From Amyelois transitella (Eukaryota > Arthropoda > Insecta > Lepidoptera > Pyralidae), in contig NC_083536.1 in assembly GCF_032362555.1 (NCBI RefSeq), forward strand, positions 12,214,001 to 12,278,000: a stretch of DNA of 64,000 bases, written 5' to 3'. Within the stretch, counting starts at the first letter, position 1. Each line of letters starts with the position of its first letter. This document shows, in pieces, positions 49,274 through 59,686 of this stretch. Under the pieces are notes generated by a model. It was not told the DNA's origin, searched no databases, and saw only the letters and a list, made by a program, of their open reading frames with translations. A program made the position numbers and the translations under genes.

Positions 49274-50773
49274 CTATTCGTTCCTTCGTCTTTCATTATT
49301 TTCATTTCTTATTGCTGCAGCAACATCAAATAAAGCAGCCGCGACCCGTGCGCCTGAGTCAGAGACCGCAGCCGCGAGCCGTGCGCCCGAGTCAGAGACC
49401 GCAGCAGCAAGCTGGGCCAAGGCCTGCGCATGCAGCATCTCCGCTTCGACGCGCCTCGACTCGATCTCTTCAAATCGCCGAACTTGTGAGTCCACAAAAG
49501 AAACTCGCCGGTTCTGGCGATTTTGTTGAGCTAGTCGTGGCGCGCGGCGACTTCCTAAAAAGGATAAAGAAATTAGTCCAACTTTACTCATTTGGAGGTC
49601 TCATTTTAATACAAACAACATCATCCATAAGGTCGCAGGTGAAGCCGCGGGGCAACATGTAGTTTTAAAATAAATAAAAATATAATGCCTACCTGAAGGA
49701 GGCGCAGTATTTGTTTCGCCTGGCTGCTCGTCATGTTCCACCTGAAACTCTGCTTCCATTGGAAAATTTTGTTCCAGAGCTTCAGGTACAACAGCGGCAG
49801 AGGTGGAAGGCAGCTGCGGAATGGGTAAAGCTGCGGCAGAGGTGGAAGGCAGCTGCAGAATTGGTAAAGCTGCATCAGTGGTGAATGGCAAGATGGAGGG
49901 GCTAGACTGTAAAAGGAACAAAAAAATTAAACTTATTATAAAATCACTTAACTGAATTATATCGATGAATGTCACTTCTTATTATTATTGAATGTTATTT
50001 TTTAGTTCAGAGTTCAATTTTGTTAATATTATTTTACTGATCATAGACTTAATTCATGTAATTTTAACTGTACACTATTATTTCATTAAGCGTGTTAGAA
50101 TAATCTATAGCTAATATACTTAATATAATGTTTGTAAGTTAATAGACGTCGTTGTAGAAAATGCAGCAGTGAAGTTTGTTGCGCCGCTTCTTCTTCACTT
50201 GCGCTTTGGAAGCGGTAGTAAACTTAGTTTTAAGTAAATTACTGACGTCAATTCTTGGTTTCTGAATAAACAAATTTTTTTTAACTTTTTATGTTATTTT
50301 ACTTACATTACTTTGGGGAAAGGGGTCTACTGCTATTCCCCTTGTGCCCGTGGCAAATGAGTCCCCACCCATGACTGCCACTAGGCGCAGTTCCAACAAA
50401 GATAGTTCCGGCACCACATCTACCCCACCTCCGGTGCGCCTCATGGACTGAGCCCTTTGTTGGCAGATCTTTTTAAGAGCCGACTTTTTTTCAGTCCAAT
50501 ACTGAAATGCATGAAAAGGAAATCATTATGATTTAGTATATATGCATGAACTAATGTAATAAATCTGATTTAATGCTAGCTTACCTTAGCCCAAGCCTGC
50601 CCATCTTTTATTATCCCACCCAAGGCGTTAGTGGACTCCGCGAACTCCTGCCACTTTTTGCGGGTTTCTTGTTTGGCCTGCTGCGTTCGCAGAAGGCCTC
50701 GCGCAATTCCTGGATTTCGCTCTAGGAACTCCACTAACGCCGCCATTTGGTTCTGTGTGGGTCTGTTTGCCAT
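49274..50773 (-). CDS. Harbinger Myb/SANT-like accessory protein, four exons
   Basis: Exons (minus) 50585-50773, 50307-50501, 49693-49906 and 49274-49554 have consensus GT/AG borders and matching phases, giving 292 residues. The N-terminus is Myb/SANT-like (NQMAALVEFLERNPGIARG, then KKWQEFAESTNALGG, YWTEKKSALKKIC), the middle is Pro/Ser/Ala-rich with a repeated LPSTSAA unit, and the C-terminus is a basic coiled coil (RRFEEIESRRVEAEMLHAQALAQLAAAV) with a duplicated VSDSGAR(L/V)AAA unit. Start 50773 was chosen because the SANT-like domain begins there; the frame is open to 50806. In known Harbingers such a protein recruits the transposase to DNA. Confidence 0.75.
49992..50300 (+). mobile_element. 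LINE 3'-end fragment in an intron of the Harbinger accessory gene
   Basis: ATGTTATTTT at 49992-50001 and 50291-50300 is a 10-bp target-site duplication. Between them is a non-coding LINE tail with the conserved 3' UTR block (50146-50254), AATAAA and a poly-T/A end. It sits in the second intron, with its duplication touching the splice donor GTAAGT (50301-50306, minus), which stays intact. Confidence 0.8.
50146..50254 (+). other. Conserved LINE 3' UTR block, second copy (candidate pseudoknot)
   Basis: Stem 1: GTGAAG (50169-50174) with CTTCAC (50193-50198). Stem 2: CCGCTTC (50184-50190) with GAAGCGG (50209-50215). Same order and spacing as at 37.8 kb and 56.1 kb, with a compensatory change in stem 1. 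Confidence 0.6.
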
Positions 50774-51340
50774 TTCTGTAATAGTATGAGACAGCATTAA
50801 TAACATTTTTTTGCTTGAAGATCACTTGTGTACTAGTGACAATCGTTTTATAATAATACTTTAATAAGTGAAAAAATTACTTACCTTATGAGCGCCAAAC
50901 TAAAAATTTTAAACCATAGTTTTAAATTGTTGGTGTTTATAACCGTTTCATATAGAGGCACAGGAAAATACTTATACAGCCAAATACACCGTTTGAAACA
51001 TTCAATTTGATTATTTTTTGCCTAAAAGTTATTTATTAGTAAGAAATAAGCATTGTTAATAAAAATAACAATTAAAATGAATTATTTTCTTGAAAATTAC
51101 TTAAATTTAATATTGTATATAAAAGTTTTCATTCATTCATTCATTCTATTTCTGTCGTAGACAGGGTGATGTATGTCACTGTCATATTGACGTTTAGTGG
51201 AATCGCCAAGGAAAACACAATAATGACACAATCGCAATACCAACTCAATCTCAAGATTAATGATTTCAAGAGTACCAAACTAAATTGCGATTGGCATTGG
51301 ATTGCGACAGAATTGAGATTGAGATTAAGTTCGAGAGTAA

Positions 51341-51405
51341 GCACACAGATGCCGAAAGTGAATTAAGAAACTCTACCGGATAAGTTGTAGCATCAGTTTG
51401 ACGGC
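51341..51405 (-). pseudogene. Helitron RepHel piece between Harbinger and SINE
   Basis: Encodes TTYPVEFLNSLSAS, the conserved helicase segment that precedes the LPAHTIVLKVG block found at 47080. It fixes the order of the two nested insertions in the Helitron gene. Confidence 0.7.
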
Positions 51406-51655
51406 CTCTGTGGCGCAGCGGTAGCGCGCTTGTCTGTGACACCAGGGGTCCCGGGTTCGAATCCCGGCCAGGGCATGATGAGAAACGAACTTTCTCCGAT
51501 TGGCCTGGGTCTTGGATGTTTATCTATATAAGTATTTATTATAAAATATAGTATCGTTGAGTTAGTATCTCGTAACACAAGTCTCGAACTTACTTCGAGG
51601 CTAACTCAATCAGTGTAATTTGTCCCGTATATATTTATTATTATTATTTATTATT
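51403..51655 (+). mobile_element. tRNA-derived SINE
   Basis: A Pol III A box (TGGCGCAGCGGTAGCGCGC, from about 51411) and B box (GGTTCGAATCC, about 51453-51463) lie in a tRNA-like head. A body follows with ATCTATATAAGTATTTATTATAAAATA and a TATTATTATTATT tail. It interrupts RepHel codons. ATCAGT near both ends (51390 and 51656) may be the target duplication. Confidence 0.75.
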
Positions 51656-53210
51656 TATCAGTAACATCTAAAACTGTATTTATGGATTGGTAAACCACCT
51701 CAATTTTTTCCAAAATACTTAAATTAATAGCAGCTGCTTGCTCATTTTTCAGAGGTTCTCTGGCAGAGTCATCAATCCGTTCGATTCAGGCAACGTACCA
51801 TTACCGATTTTACACACATATCTAATCTTTCTTTCTTCTTTCTGAATTCTTGCGCTCGAGGATTACCACCCAACTGAGCTCTCACATTACGTGTTAGACT
51901 TAATTTCCTAACCTGAGGCCAGAGTTTGGAACATTTGAGACATGCGCTTAATTCATCAGCTCTAGTACCTCGGCTTATGACGGGTAGAGTCTGAGACCTC
52001 CCATAGTGCAATTGTTTCGCCGGATATCTTTAAGCGTACTGTCGACTGCTTCCACTGGTTTTTTATGAGCCATGGTGCATTCGTCCCAAACGAATAGGCT
52101 ACATTCTGCTAGTATTTTTGCTTTGTCTCCACGACACTGCACAAACTGGAGTCTCATTTATATCCAGGTCCAAAGGGATCTTGAACATAGTGTGTGCTGT
52201 TTTACCTCCAGGTAATAAGGTGGCAGCTATCCCCGAAGACGCAACAGCTAACGCTATCTTTTCTTGCCTTCTGACCTCAGCCAGTAATAAGCGGGTCAAA
52301 AAGGTTTTGCCTGTACCACCGGGCGCGTCAAGAAAAATCGTTTCACCCTGCTCTACGTTAACACTTGTCAATACGTTGTCAAACACAGACTTTTGCTCAT
52401 CGGTAATCATCCCAATACCATTATTTACGATCTCAGCCATTGCAACAGCGTCATAATTTGTCTCTGCTGAACATTCGCGACTCATTTGTGGATCGTCAGA
52501 GGTTTCCGGTGGTTCCGGAAGACCGTAGTGACTCAAAGAATCGCCAACAATTGGTAAGACAACATCTTGAAGCGAACAAAGGCAACGATTGATAACTCGT
52601 TCATCAGATTCAGTTACATTATCTCCATAAGCGCGTTTGGCCTCAAAAAGGAAATCTTCTAATAGGTACCTTTGATATTTCTCCCAAACTGTACTGGGTA
52701 AGAAAGTCCGCAGAATACTAACATAACTGAAAAGAAATGGCGTAATTGACCGGGACTTTCACTGACGACAGCTTCTTCCAGAGTTTCATCCCAATTTCGG
52801 TCATCATCTAACAAATACAGCGCACTGCAAGACGCGTGAAATGTTGGATGCTCAACGCCATTAATCGTTTTCAGAAATGCAAAGGATGTTGCTCCGCGGA
52901 CTGTGTGCAGTAAAATCCGCAAATAATAGCATCCACTGTTACTTGGATGGATAGTGTACACTCTGCCTAATGCATGATCTTGATAGACACCTGGAAACCC
53001 TTCCACAGGGTTACCACGCCGTTTCCACGTCTTTTAAAAACGCCTCTTTGTTTATCGTAAGTATAGAAAGATGGCATTTCATTGTAAAGAAGTGTTCGAG
53101 CAAATGAATCATCCTGGCAAAGATAGAAGTATGCCAGAAGAGTGGTACGGCGGGGATTTATCAAGCGTTCTCGCACATTTTCACTATTAAAATAGACTCG
53201 CTGTCCATTT
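51656..53210 (-). pseudogene. Helitron RepHel, helicase N-terminal part, degenerate
   Basis: Several frames with stops. 52967-53176: TLLAYFYLCQDDSFARTLLYNEMP. 52659-53006: GRVYTIHPSNSGCYYLRILL and VEHPTFHASCSALYLLDDD. 52099-52536: Pif1 Walker A DAPGGTGKTFLTRLLLAEV. 51975-52157: SLFVWDECTMAHKKPVEAVD (Walker B, DE). 51772-52011: KLWPQVRKLSLTRNVRAQ. The Rep nuclease half is not in the window. It is an inactive remnant of a rolling-circle transposon. Confidence 0.85.
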
Positions 53211-53513
53211 TCTTAATGTACATCTAAGTGCATAACGGTAGAAATTTTATCCCAAAATTTCTCGTATCTAATTTCAAACATGACGACGTTTTTACACTCA
53301 AAAGCTAGTTTAAATTTTCCTGCGGCGTGGCGCCATCTCTTATCGGATGGTCAAATGAATTCCCGGTAATTTTTCTCCAAATAAGTAAATGTCTAAACCA
53401 TGGAAAATAAATCAATGAAAAAAAGAATTTTTAATCAATTAATTAATTGAAAACTTTGCCAGTGGCTACAATCGCGTTATTTCTTAAATTATCATGAGGC
53501 GCCATCTCGTATC
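53211..53513. other. Stretch between Helitron remnant and RTE-2
   Basis: No gene seen. GGCGCCATCTC(T/G)TATCG occurs at about 53326 and again at about 53499, next to the truncated RTE end, so a short duplication or an unrecognised repeat is involved. Confidence 0.35.
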
Positions 53514-55632
53514 GTGACCCTTCACCAGGACGTCCTTAATTTGATCAAGATATGTTCGTCTAGGTCTTCCCACCCCGACCTTTCCCTCCACACTCTCCTT
53601 GTATATCTGCTTAGTCAACCTGTTTTCATTCATCCTCTCCACATGACCGAACCATCTCAACATACCCTTTTCTATTCCTGTAACTACATCTTCTTTCACA
53701 TCACAACATTCCCTTATCACGCTGTTCCTTATCCGGTCACTCAATTTCACACCCAACATACTCCTTCGCTCTCATTTCCACTGCATTTATTCTGCTTTCG
53801 TGCTTCTTTTGCCATACCCAACTTTCACTCCCATACATTAATGTCGGGACCAACACGCCCCTGTGCACAGCCAGTCGAGCCTTTTTGGATAGTTTCTGAC
53901 TGCTCATAAAGGCATGCAAAGCTCCATTCACCATGTTCCCCGCGTTCACTCTCCTTTCAATATCACTATCACACCTGAAATTTGATGTAAACTTTGATCC
54001 TAGATATACAAACTCTTTCACTTGCTCAACTTTTTCTCCTCCAATCAAAATATTACATGCTGTCATTTCTTTCTCCATTTCAAAAACCAGTGTTTTAGTT
54101 TTACTTACGTTCACTTTCATTCCTTTCTCTTTTAAAGCTTCATGCATACAGTTTACCATCTCCTGTAACTCCTCCGCTGATGACGCCAGTATAACCTGAA
54201 CGTCGGCATAGAGCAGACATTTGACGAGTAACTCATTCATCCTTAATCCACTTTCAGACTCTTTCAAATCTGTCAAACAACTATCCATAAATAGGTTGAA
54301 CAGCCACGGTGACGCAACACATCCCTGCCTAACACCTTTCTCAATCTTAAACCACTCAGTGTGCGCTCCGTTTATCCTGACACAAGCACTCGAATCCTCA
54401 TATAAGGATTTCAGTGCTCGTATCAAGAGACTGCTCACCCCATGCATCGAAAGTGCTGACCACAATTCATTCCTCTCAACTCTGTCATAGGCCTTTTCCA
54501 AATCCACGAATGTGCAATAGACTTTTTGACTCTTGGCCAAAAACTTTTCGGCTATGCACCGCAAAGAAAAGACCTGATCAGTACATCCCATTCCCTTTCG
54601 AAATCCCGCTTGAGCATCCCATATTTTGTCATCAGTTTCATTCCTGACTCTATTAATCAATACCTTAGCATACAATTTGCCGACGACGCTAAGCAGGCTT
54701 ATACCACGATAATTTTTGCAGTCCAGTTGTGACCCTTTTCCTTTGTAAAGTGGCACAATAACAGCCTTACACCAATCTTTTGGTACTCGGCCGCTTCTCC
54801 AACACAAATTGAAAAGGCAGTACAACTGTCTAGCTACGACGCCTTTTCCTGCTTTAAGCATCTCGACCGACACTCTATCATACCCGGCAGCCTTACCCGC
54901 TTTCATACTCTTAAGTGCTTCCACAATTTCAAACATTTCAATTTCGCCTTCCATCTCATTCTCTTTTTCTTCGCTATAGCAGAACTCTTTCTTATTTTCT
55001 TCCTTTTTTTCAAATAAACTCTCAAAATAGTCCTTCCATATCTTTAGCACACATTCTTCTCCTTTCACAACGCTACCATCCTGGCATCTGATGCTAGTCA
55101 GCTCTCTGGTTATAGTTTTTCCTCGGGCTGACCTTACGGATTTCCAGAATACTTTCAGATTTGACTAAAGGTCTTCTGATAGCCTTTTATCAAAATTCTC
55201 TTTATACTCTTCTTTCTTTCTAATCACAGCTTTCTTAACCAAATCTTTCATTTTTTTATATTCCTTACGTGCTTCATTCACATCCTCATCTATAACCTCT
55301 TGCATTCTTAAGTTAGCTTTTGCTGCTAACAAATCCAGCCATGCTTTCTTCTTTAATCGCACAAGTTCTTGCACATCTTTACTCATCCACGCATTTTTGT
55401 GATTTTTCCCTTTCCTTCTTCTACTTACACCACACACTTCAACAGCTACTTTCACAATTCTTTCTTTAAATTCCTTCCATCCATCTTCAATATTGCTCCT
55501 CTCATCTAAATCTTCAATTTCATCCTTCAGTCTATTAATATACTTCTTACCTACATCCATATCTTGCAAATTTTCTACTCTCACTCTTTCCAAAGCACTG
55601 GTTTGCTCCCTTACCGATTTGTCGATCCCAGC
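53514..55632 (-). pseudogene. RTE-2 reverse transcriptase region
   Basis: The same protein as RTE-1 with a nonsense codon (55165-55167, where RTE-1 has Gln), a 2-base loss near 53765 (frame change after AVEMRA), and truncation after DQIKDVLVKG. The RT box reads CLLYADVQVILAS: the second catalytic Asp of the YADD motif is replaced by Val. Upstream, 55165-55593 holds the linker between endonuclease and RT (KNHKNAWMSKDVQELVRLKK). Clearly inactive. Confidence 0.85.
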
Positions 55633-56185
55633 ACATCGGCTGGCTAAGGTAGGGAAATCATTTCTTATTAATTGTATAAGATTTTATAATAAATTACCAA
55701 AAAGTGTTCTTGAAATGAATGATAGAAAATTCAAACAGTATATTAAAGTTGAGCTTTGTAGGAAAGCCTATTACAGCACGGATGATTATATTAATGATAA
55801 ACATGTGTGGCCCGAGCTGGACATAATGGCCTCTTAAATGCTTGTGTATTTTTGACATGATCTGAACATAATTTGTACAGTATGTACATATTTTATTTTA
55901 TAATTATTTTATTTGACGAAATATTCGTATTGACATAATCAGTTCTACATTCATACATGTTTTTTTATGTAGACAATGTGCATTCGTCCACGATTTAGAT
56001 TTAAGAGATCTATATTTGTAAATTGACGTCCTATGAAAATGCTGCAGTGTAGTTTGTTCCGCCGCTTCTTCTACACATGCGCTTTGGAAGCGGTAGTAGT
56101 TATAATTAGATTTAAGTTATGTGACGTCAATAAGTGATACCTTGTATCCAATTTTGAAAATAAATCTATTCTATTCTATTCTACC
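55633..56185 (+). mobile_element. Jockey-like LINE 3' fragment inside RTE-2
   Basis: Plus strand. The last ~68 codons of a LINE ORF2 (RLAKVGKSFLINCIRFYNKL ... ELDIMAS, stop 55837) are followed by a 3' UTR with the conserved pseudoknot-like block, AATAAA and an (ATTCT)n tail (56165-56182). It separates the RTE-2 endonuclease from its RT. Confidence 0.8.
56023..56130 (+). other. Conserved LINE 3' UTR block, third copy (candidate pseudoknot)
   Basis: Stem 1: GTGTAG (56047-56052) with CTACAC (56071-56076). Stem 2: CCGCTTC (56062-56068) with GAAGCGG (56087-56093). The flanking GACGT motifs are at about 56025 and 56122. Confidence 0.6.
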
Positions 56186-57054
56186 CTGTGCCGCCAGCGA
56201 TTGAAGATACCCCTTATCCGGGATATCACCAGTAAATGGTCCGAGTCAATGCCAGCACCGCGATATGCACGGGTATCCAGCACTTTGTTCTTCAATCTTT
56301 CATCTACAATCACAAAGTCTATCATACTTTTTAAAATACCTTCCACTCTTGTATAGGTGTGGATCTCTTTATGTTGAAACATTGAGTTCGACACAAAAAG
56401 ATCCCACTCTAGACAAATTTCTAATACACTTCTTCCATTATCATTCACCTTTTCGTCACCAAACGCACCAAGCACCTTTTCATATCCATCACGCTTTACA
56501 CCCACCCATCCATTAAAATCCCCTAACATAATAATCTTCTCATTTGGCTTGGTAACTTTCAATACTTCTCTTACACTATTCCAGAACTCCTCGTTTTCGC
56601 TTTTTGCTGATGTTGTACCCCTCGAACCCACATCCCACGGTGCATAAACACCTAAAACGAAGATCCGAGTGATTCCAACTTTCAGCCTAATCCATAGAAG
56701 ACGAGGGCTGACACACTCATACTCATTCACACACTCAGCCATTCGTGCAGAAAGGATTAGACCGACCCCTTGACAGCCTCGGCTGGTACTGGAAATTCCA
56801 GACCAATACGCCGTGTAAGGGCCGTGCTGCGTTGCGTCGCATCCTTTCCGCTTCGTTTCATTCACGCACAACACATCCAAACGTCTTTCATCCATCATCT
56901 GGCATACTTCCTCAATCTTTTCCTTCATTCCTCCTCTTACATTCATCGTCGCAAAACGGCTTTCAGCAGACCGCATACCGCTCCCGCCGGGAACGAGACG
57001 TGATGGGGTGCGGACACCATCGCCGCCATTTAGGTGCTTTTTACGGATCATCAT
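56176..57054 (-). pseudogene. RTE-2 apurinic-type endonuclease
   Basis: FATMNVRGGMKEK, RRLDVLCVNETKRKG, IIMLGDFNGWVG, MIDFVIVDER and DSDHLLVISRI are the full set of endonuclease blocks (N, E, D/N, SDH). About 285 residues, intact in this part, cut off from RT by the inserted LINE tail at 56185. It would nick target DNA to prime reverse transcription. Confidence 0.85.
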
Positions 57055-57240
57055 GCGATTCCCACGAGACGCAAGGGAACAATTTTGTCCGCCCCAGCAG
57101 AGCCCCGCATGCCAGGGTAAGGCTAGCCATTACCTGGGGGTCGCCCAACCCCATGGCGGAAGTGGCACGCTCGAGACTAGGCTCGCCCCTAGCCATGCAT
57201 CCATCGGCGCGGCAGACCTTAGATTGGCATCCATAGATGG

Positions 57241-57940
57241 TGATACTGTATGAGAATTAGGAGATGTCTCAATATTTTGCCTCTCTTGTACTATATCTTG
57301 AGATTCCGTTTGAGGTGACTGCGGAAGCTTCAAAATATGCTGTCTGTTTCTCCTTCCCATAAATCCATCTGACCCTGCAATATTATAAGACCTAGGCTGA
57401 TCACATTTAGACTTTACTGTGCCTTTAATCCATGGAGTATCTGGCATTTTCTTAAAATAGACTTTATCTCTTCTTGTAGTTCTGTTAATGATTTAGTCTT
57501 TCTGTCATAGTAATCCTTCATTTTATTTTTATTTTCTTCCTTAATTTTTTCATATTTTTGAAATTTTACTATTTTTGGTGTTAAATTTTTTGTGACTGTT
57601 GGTAATTGTGTTCTAAGTGACCGTGATATTAGCAATTGTGCTGGAGATGGTAAATTTCCTCTTGGTGTATTTCTAAATTGAAGCAAAGCAAGATATGGGT
57701 CTGTTCCTGACTCCTCTGACTTTGTAAGAAAACGTTTACATATCTTTACTGCCGACTCTACCAATCCATTTGACCTTGGCATGTAGGGACTTGACGTGTT
57801 GTGATGTATTCCCCATTCACCAGTAAAATTCTTAAACTCTGCCGAATTGAATGGTGGCCCGTTGTCAGAGAATAACTCAACTGGGATTCCATGTCTACTG
57901 AAAATACTTTTTAGACAAACAATTGCTGTCTTAGTTAGTT
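57241..57940 (-). pseudogene. gypsy-3 integrase C-half and pol C-terminus
   Basis: Continues the integrase core (SRHGIPVELFSDNGPPFNS, RSNGLVESAVKICKRFL with the catalytic Glu), then YLALLQFRNTPRGNLPSPAQL. Another frame change near 57450 leads into WIKGTVKSKCDQPRSYN. The break from the upstream frame coincides with a (CTAA)3 tract at 57931-57944. Confidence 0.75.
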
Positions 57941-59686
57941 AGTACTCGCCATTGACATTAATTCAATATAATTTGAGTAATAATCTTGTACTACTATATA
58001 TTTTTTAGATTTATAATCCATAAAATCAACACCAACTTTTTCCCACGGAAGTAATGGAACCTCATGTGGAAGAAGTGGTTCTGGAGCATTTGAACTTCTA
58101 TGTGACAGGCAAATATGACACGACTGAACAATATTTTTTATATCAGTTGACATAAATGGCCAAAATACATATCCTCTAGCAAACGCTTTTGACCTTTCAA
58201 TTCCCAAGTGCCCACTGTGTATTATTTTCAAAATTTCTGGCCTTAATTTTTTAGGTATGACTATACTGTTGCTTCTAAAAATTAAATCCTTTTCTGTGTG
58301 TAAATCAAATCTATACTGCCAATACTCATGTAGATCTTTATGAATTTGAGTTTTATTTGCCGGCCATCCTTCTTTGCAATATTTTTTCAAAACTTGCAGA
58401 CTTTCATCTTCATTAGTGCCTCTGATTAACCACTGTAGACGTTCTGATGAGATTGGTAACGACTTAATCAGTAAATTTACATGAACAATGACATCATTAT
58501 CTAATTCATCTGAACTTGTTTCAGAGAGTGCTGCTCTTGACAAGGTATCAGCAATGTACATATCACTACCTTTCTTGTAAACTACATTTAAACTATAGGG
58601 CTGTATTTTCAGCATCATTCTTTGGAGACGTGTTGGAACCTCGACTAGAGACTTTTTAAATAATGTTATTAAAGGAGCATGATCTGTCTCGACAGTTACA
58701 GTTTGTCCATATATAAATTGATGAAATTTGATGCAGGCAAAGACTATTGAATAGAGTTCTTTCTCTATCTGAGCCATTTTTTTTTGTGTATCTGTTAAAG
58801 TTTTTGACGCATAATAAACTGGATGTTGATTTTGTAACAATACTGCTCCAACAGCACTCTGACTAGCATCACTCTGCAGGACAATCGGATCATGAATATT
58901 AAAATGTGACAACACTGGAACTTGACATATTATTTGCTTCAGACGACAAAATTTTGTTTCATGATTGGTAGTCCACTGCCAATCAGAAGATTTTTTTAAT
59001 AGTTGGCGTAAAATTTCTGTCTCGCCTGCCATATTTTTGATGAAAGGACTTAAATAATTGAGCATACCTAGAAATCTTTGCAAATCCTTCAGACATGTAG
59101 GAGAGGGCATCTCTTTAATTGCTCTGACTTTGTCGGAATCAACTGTGATTCCGCTTGCTGAGAAAATATGACCTAGATATTTAATACTCTCCATGGCAAA
59201 TGTACATTTTTCTTTATTAAATTTGACATTGTTGTCTTTTGCTCTTTTAAATACTATATTAAGACGCTCGTTATGCTCTTGTAGTGTGCGACCACTTACT
59301 AAAATATCATCGCTGTAAACTGCCACCCCTGGTATATCACCAAACATTTCGGTCATAATTCTGTGAAAATATTCAGGTGCACAGTTGACTCCGTATGGAA
59401 GACGTTTAAAGCGGTATCGGCCAAAAGGCGTAGTAAAAGTTGTGAGGTAAGAACTCTTCTCGCTTAATTTACACATCCAAAATCCACTATTTGCATTCAA
59501 AGTTGAGTAAAATCGTGAACCCGCTACCTTGGCGCGAACCATGTCTACTGATAGAATAGGATAATGAGTCCTCTTAATCGCCTGATTCAAATTACGGGGG
59601 TCTAGACATACCCTTAATTGACCATTTTTCTTTTCTATTAAAATTAAAGAACTTACCCATTCAGTCGGTAACCTTGGTGATGACAT
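57935..59686 (-). CDS. gypsy-3 reverse transcriptase, RNase H and integrase N-half
   Basis: 583 residues. RT: RVCLDPRNLNQAIKRTHYP, FYSTLNANSGFWMCKL, RLPYGVNCAPEYFHR and the active site AVYSDDILVSG. RNase H: VLQSDASQSAVGAVLL ... VETDHAPLI. Integrase zinc module: H...HLGIERSK...CHICL, then VGVDFMDYKSKKYIVV with the first catalytic Asp. NANSGF stands where most gypsy RTs have D-x-x-SGF (DLASGYY-type motif A), so an RT catalytic Asp appears mutated to Asn. Ends by frameshift at 57935. Confidence 0.85.
   Translation of the reverse strand: MSSPRLPTEWVSSLILIEKKNGQLRVCLDPRNLNQAIKRTHYPILSVDMVRAKVAGSRFYSTLNANSGFWMCKLSEKSSYLTTFTTPFGRYRFKRLPYGVNCAPEYFHRIMTEMFGDIPGVAVYSDDILVSGRTLQEHNERLNIVFKRAKDNNVKFNKEKCTFAMESIKYLGHIFSASGITVDSDKVRAIKEMPSPTCLKDLQRFLGMLNYLSPFIKNMAGETEILRQLLKKSSDWQWTTNHETKFCRLKQIICQVPVLSHFNIHDPIVLQSDASQSAVGAVLLQNQHPVYYASKTLTDTQKKMAQIEKELYSIVFACIKFHQFIYGQTVTVETDHAPLITLFKKSLVEVPTRLQRMMLKIQPYSLNVVYKKGSDMYIADTLSRAALSETSSDELDNDVIVHVNLLIKSLPISSERLQWLIRGTNEDESLQVLKKYCKEGWPANKTQIHKDLHEYWQYRFDLHTEKDLIFRSNSIVIPKKLRPEILKIIHSGHLGIERSKAFARGYVFWPFMSTDIKNIVQSCHICLSHRSSNAPEPLLPHEVPLLPWEKVGVDFMDYKSKKYIVVQDYYSNYIELMSMASTN

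Larger units (their letters stand above)
47107..51337. mobile_element. PIF/Harbinger DNA transposon with two apparently intact genes
   Basis: The ends are inverted: the left begins CTCTCGA at 47107 and the right ends TCGAGAG at 51337, with further subterminal similarity (ATCCAATGCCAATC). The flanking trinucleotides are TTA on the left and TAA on the right, so a clean 3-bp duplication is not seen. The transposase gene runs left to right, the Myb/SANT partner gene runs right to left, tail to tail, as in known Harbinger elements. A SINE-like repeat and a LINE tail are nested in non-coding parts. It is inserted in Helitron RepHel codons. Confidence 0.8.
53514..57240 (-). mobile_element. RTE-2, near full length but 3'-truncated and interrupted
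   Basis: Minus strand: leader (57055-57240), endonuclease (56176-57054), interruption by a Jockey-like tail (55633-56185), then RT. The 3' end and (TATG)n tail are missing at 53514. Very similar to RTE-1. It is inserted in the C-terminal coding or 3' region of gypsy-3. Confidence 0.85.

Noticed and set aside
51410-51475. Functional tRNA gene
   Set aside because: A and B boxes and a tRNA-like fold are present, but the anticodon arm does not form properly and a SINE body and tail follow; it is the head of a SINE.
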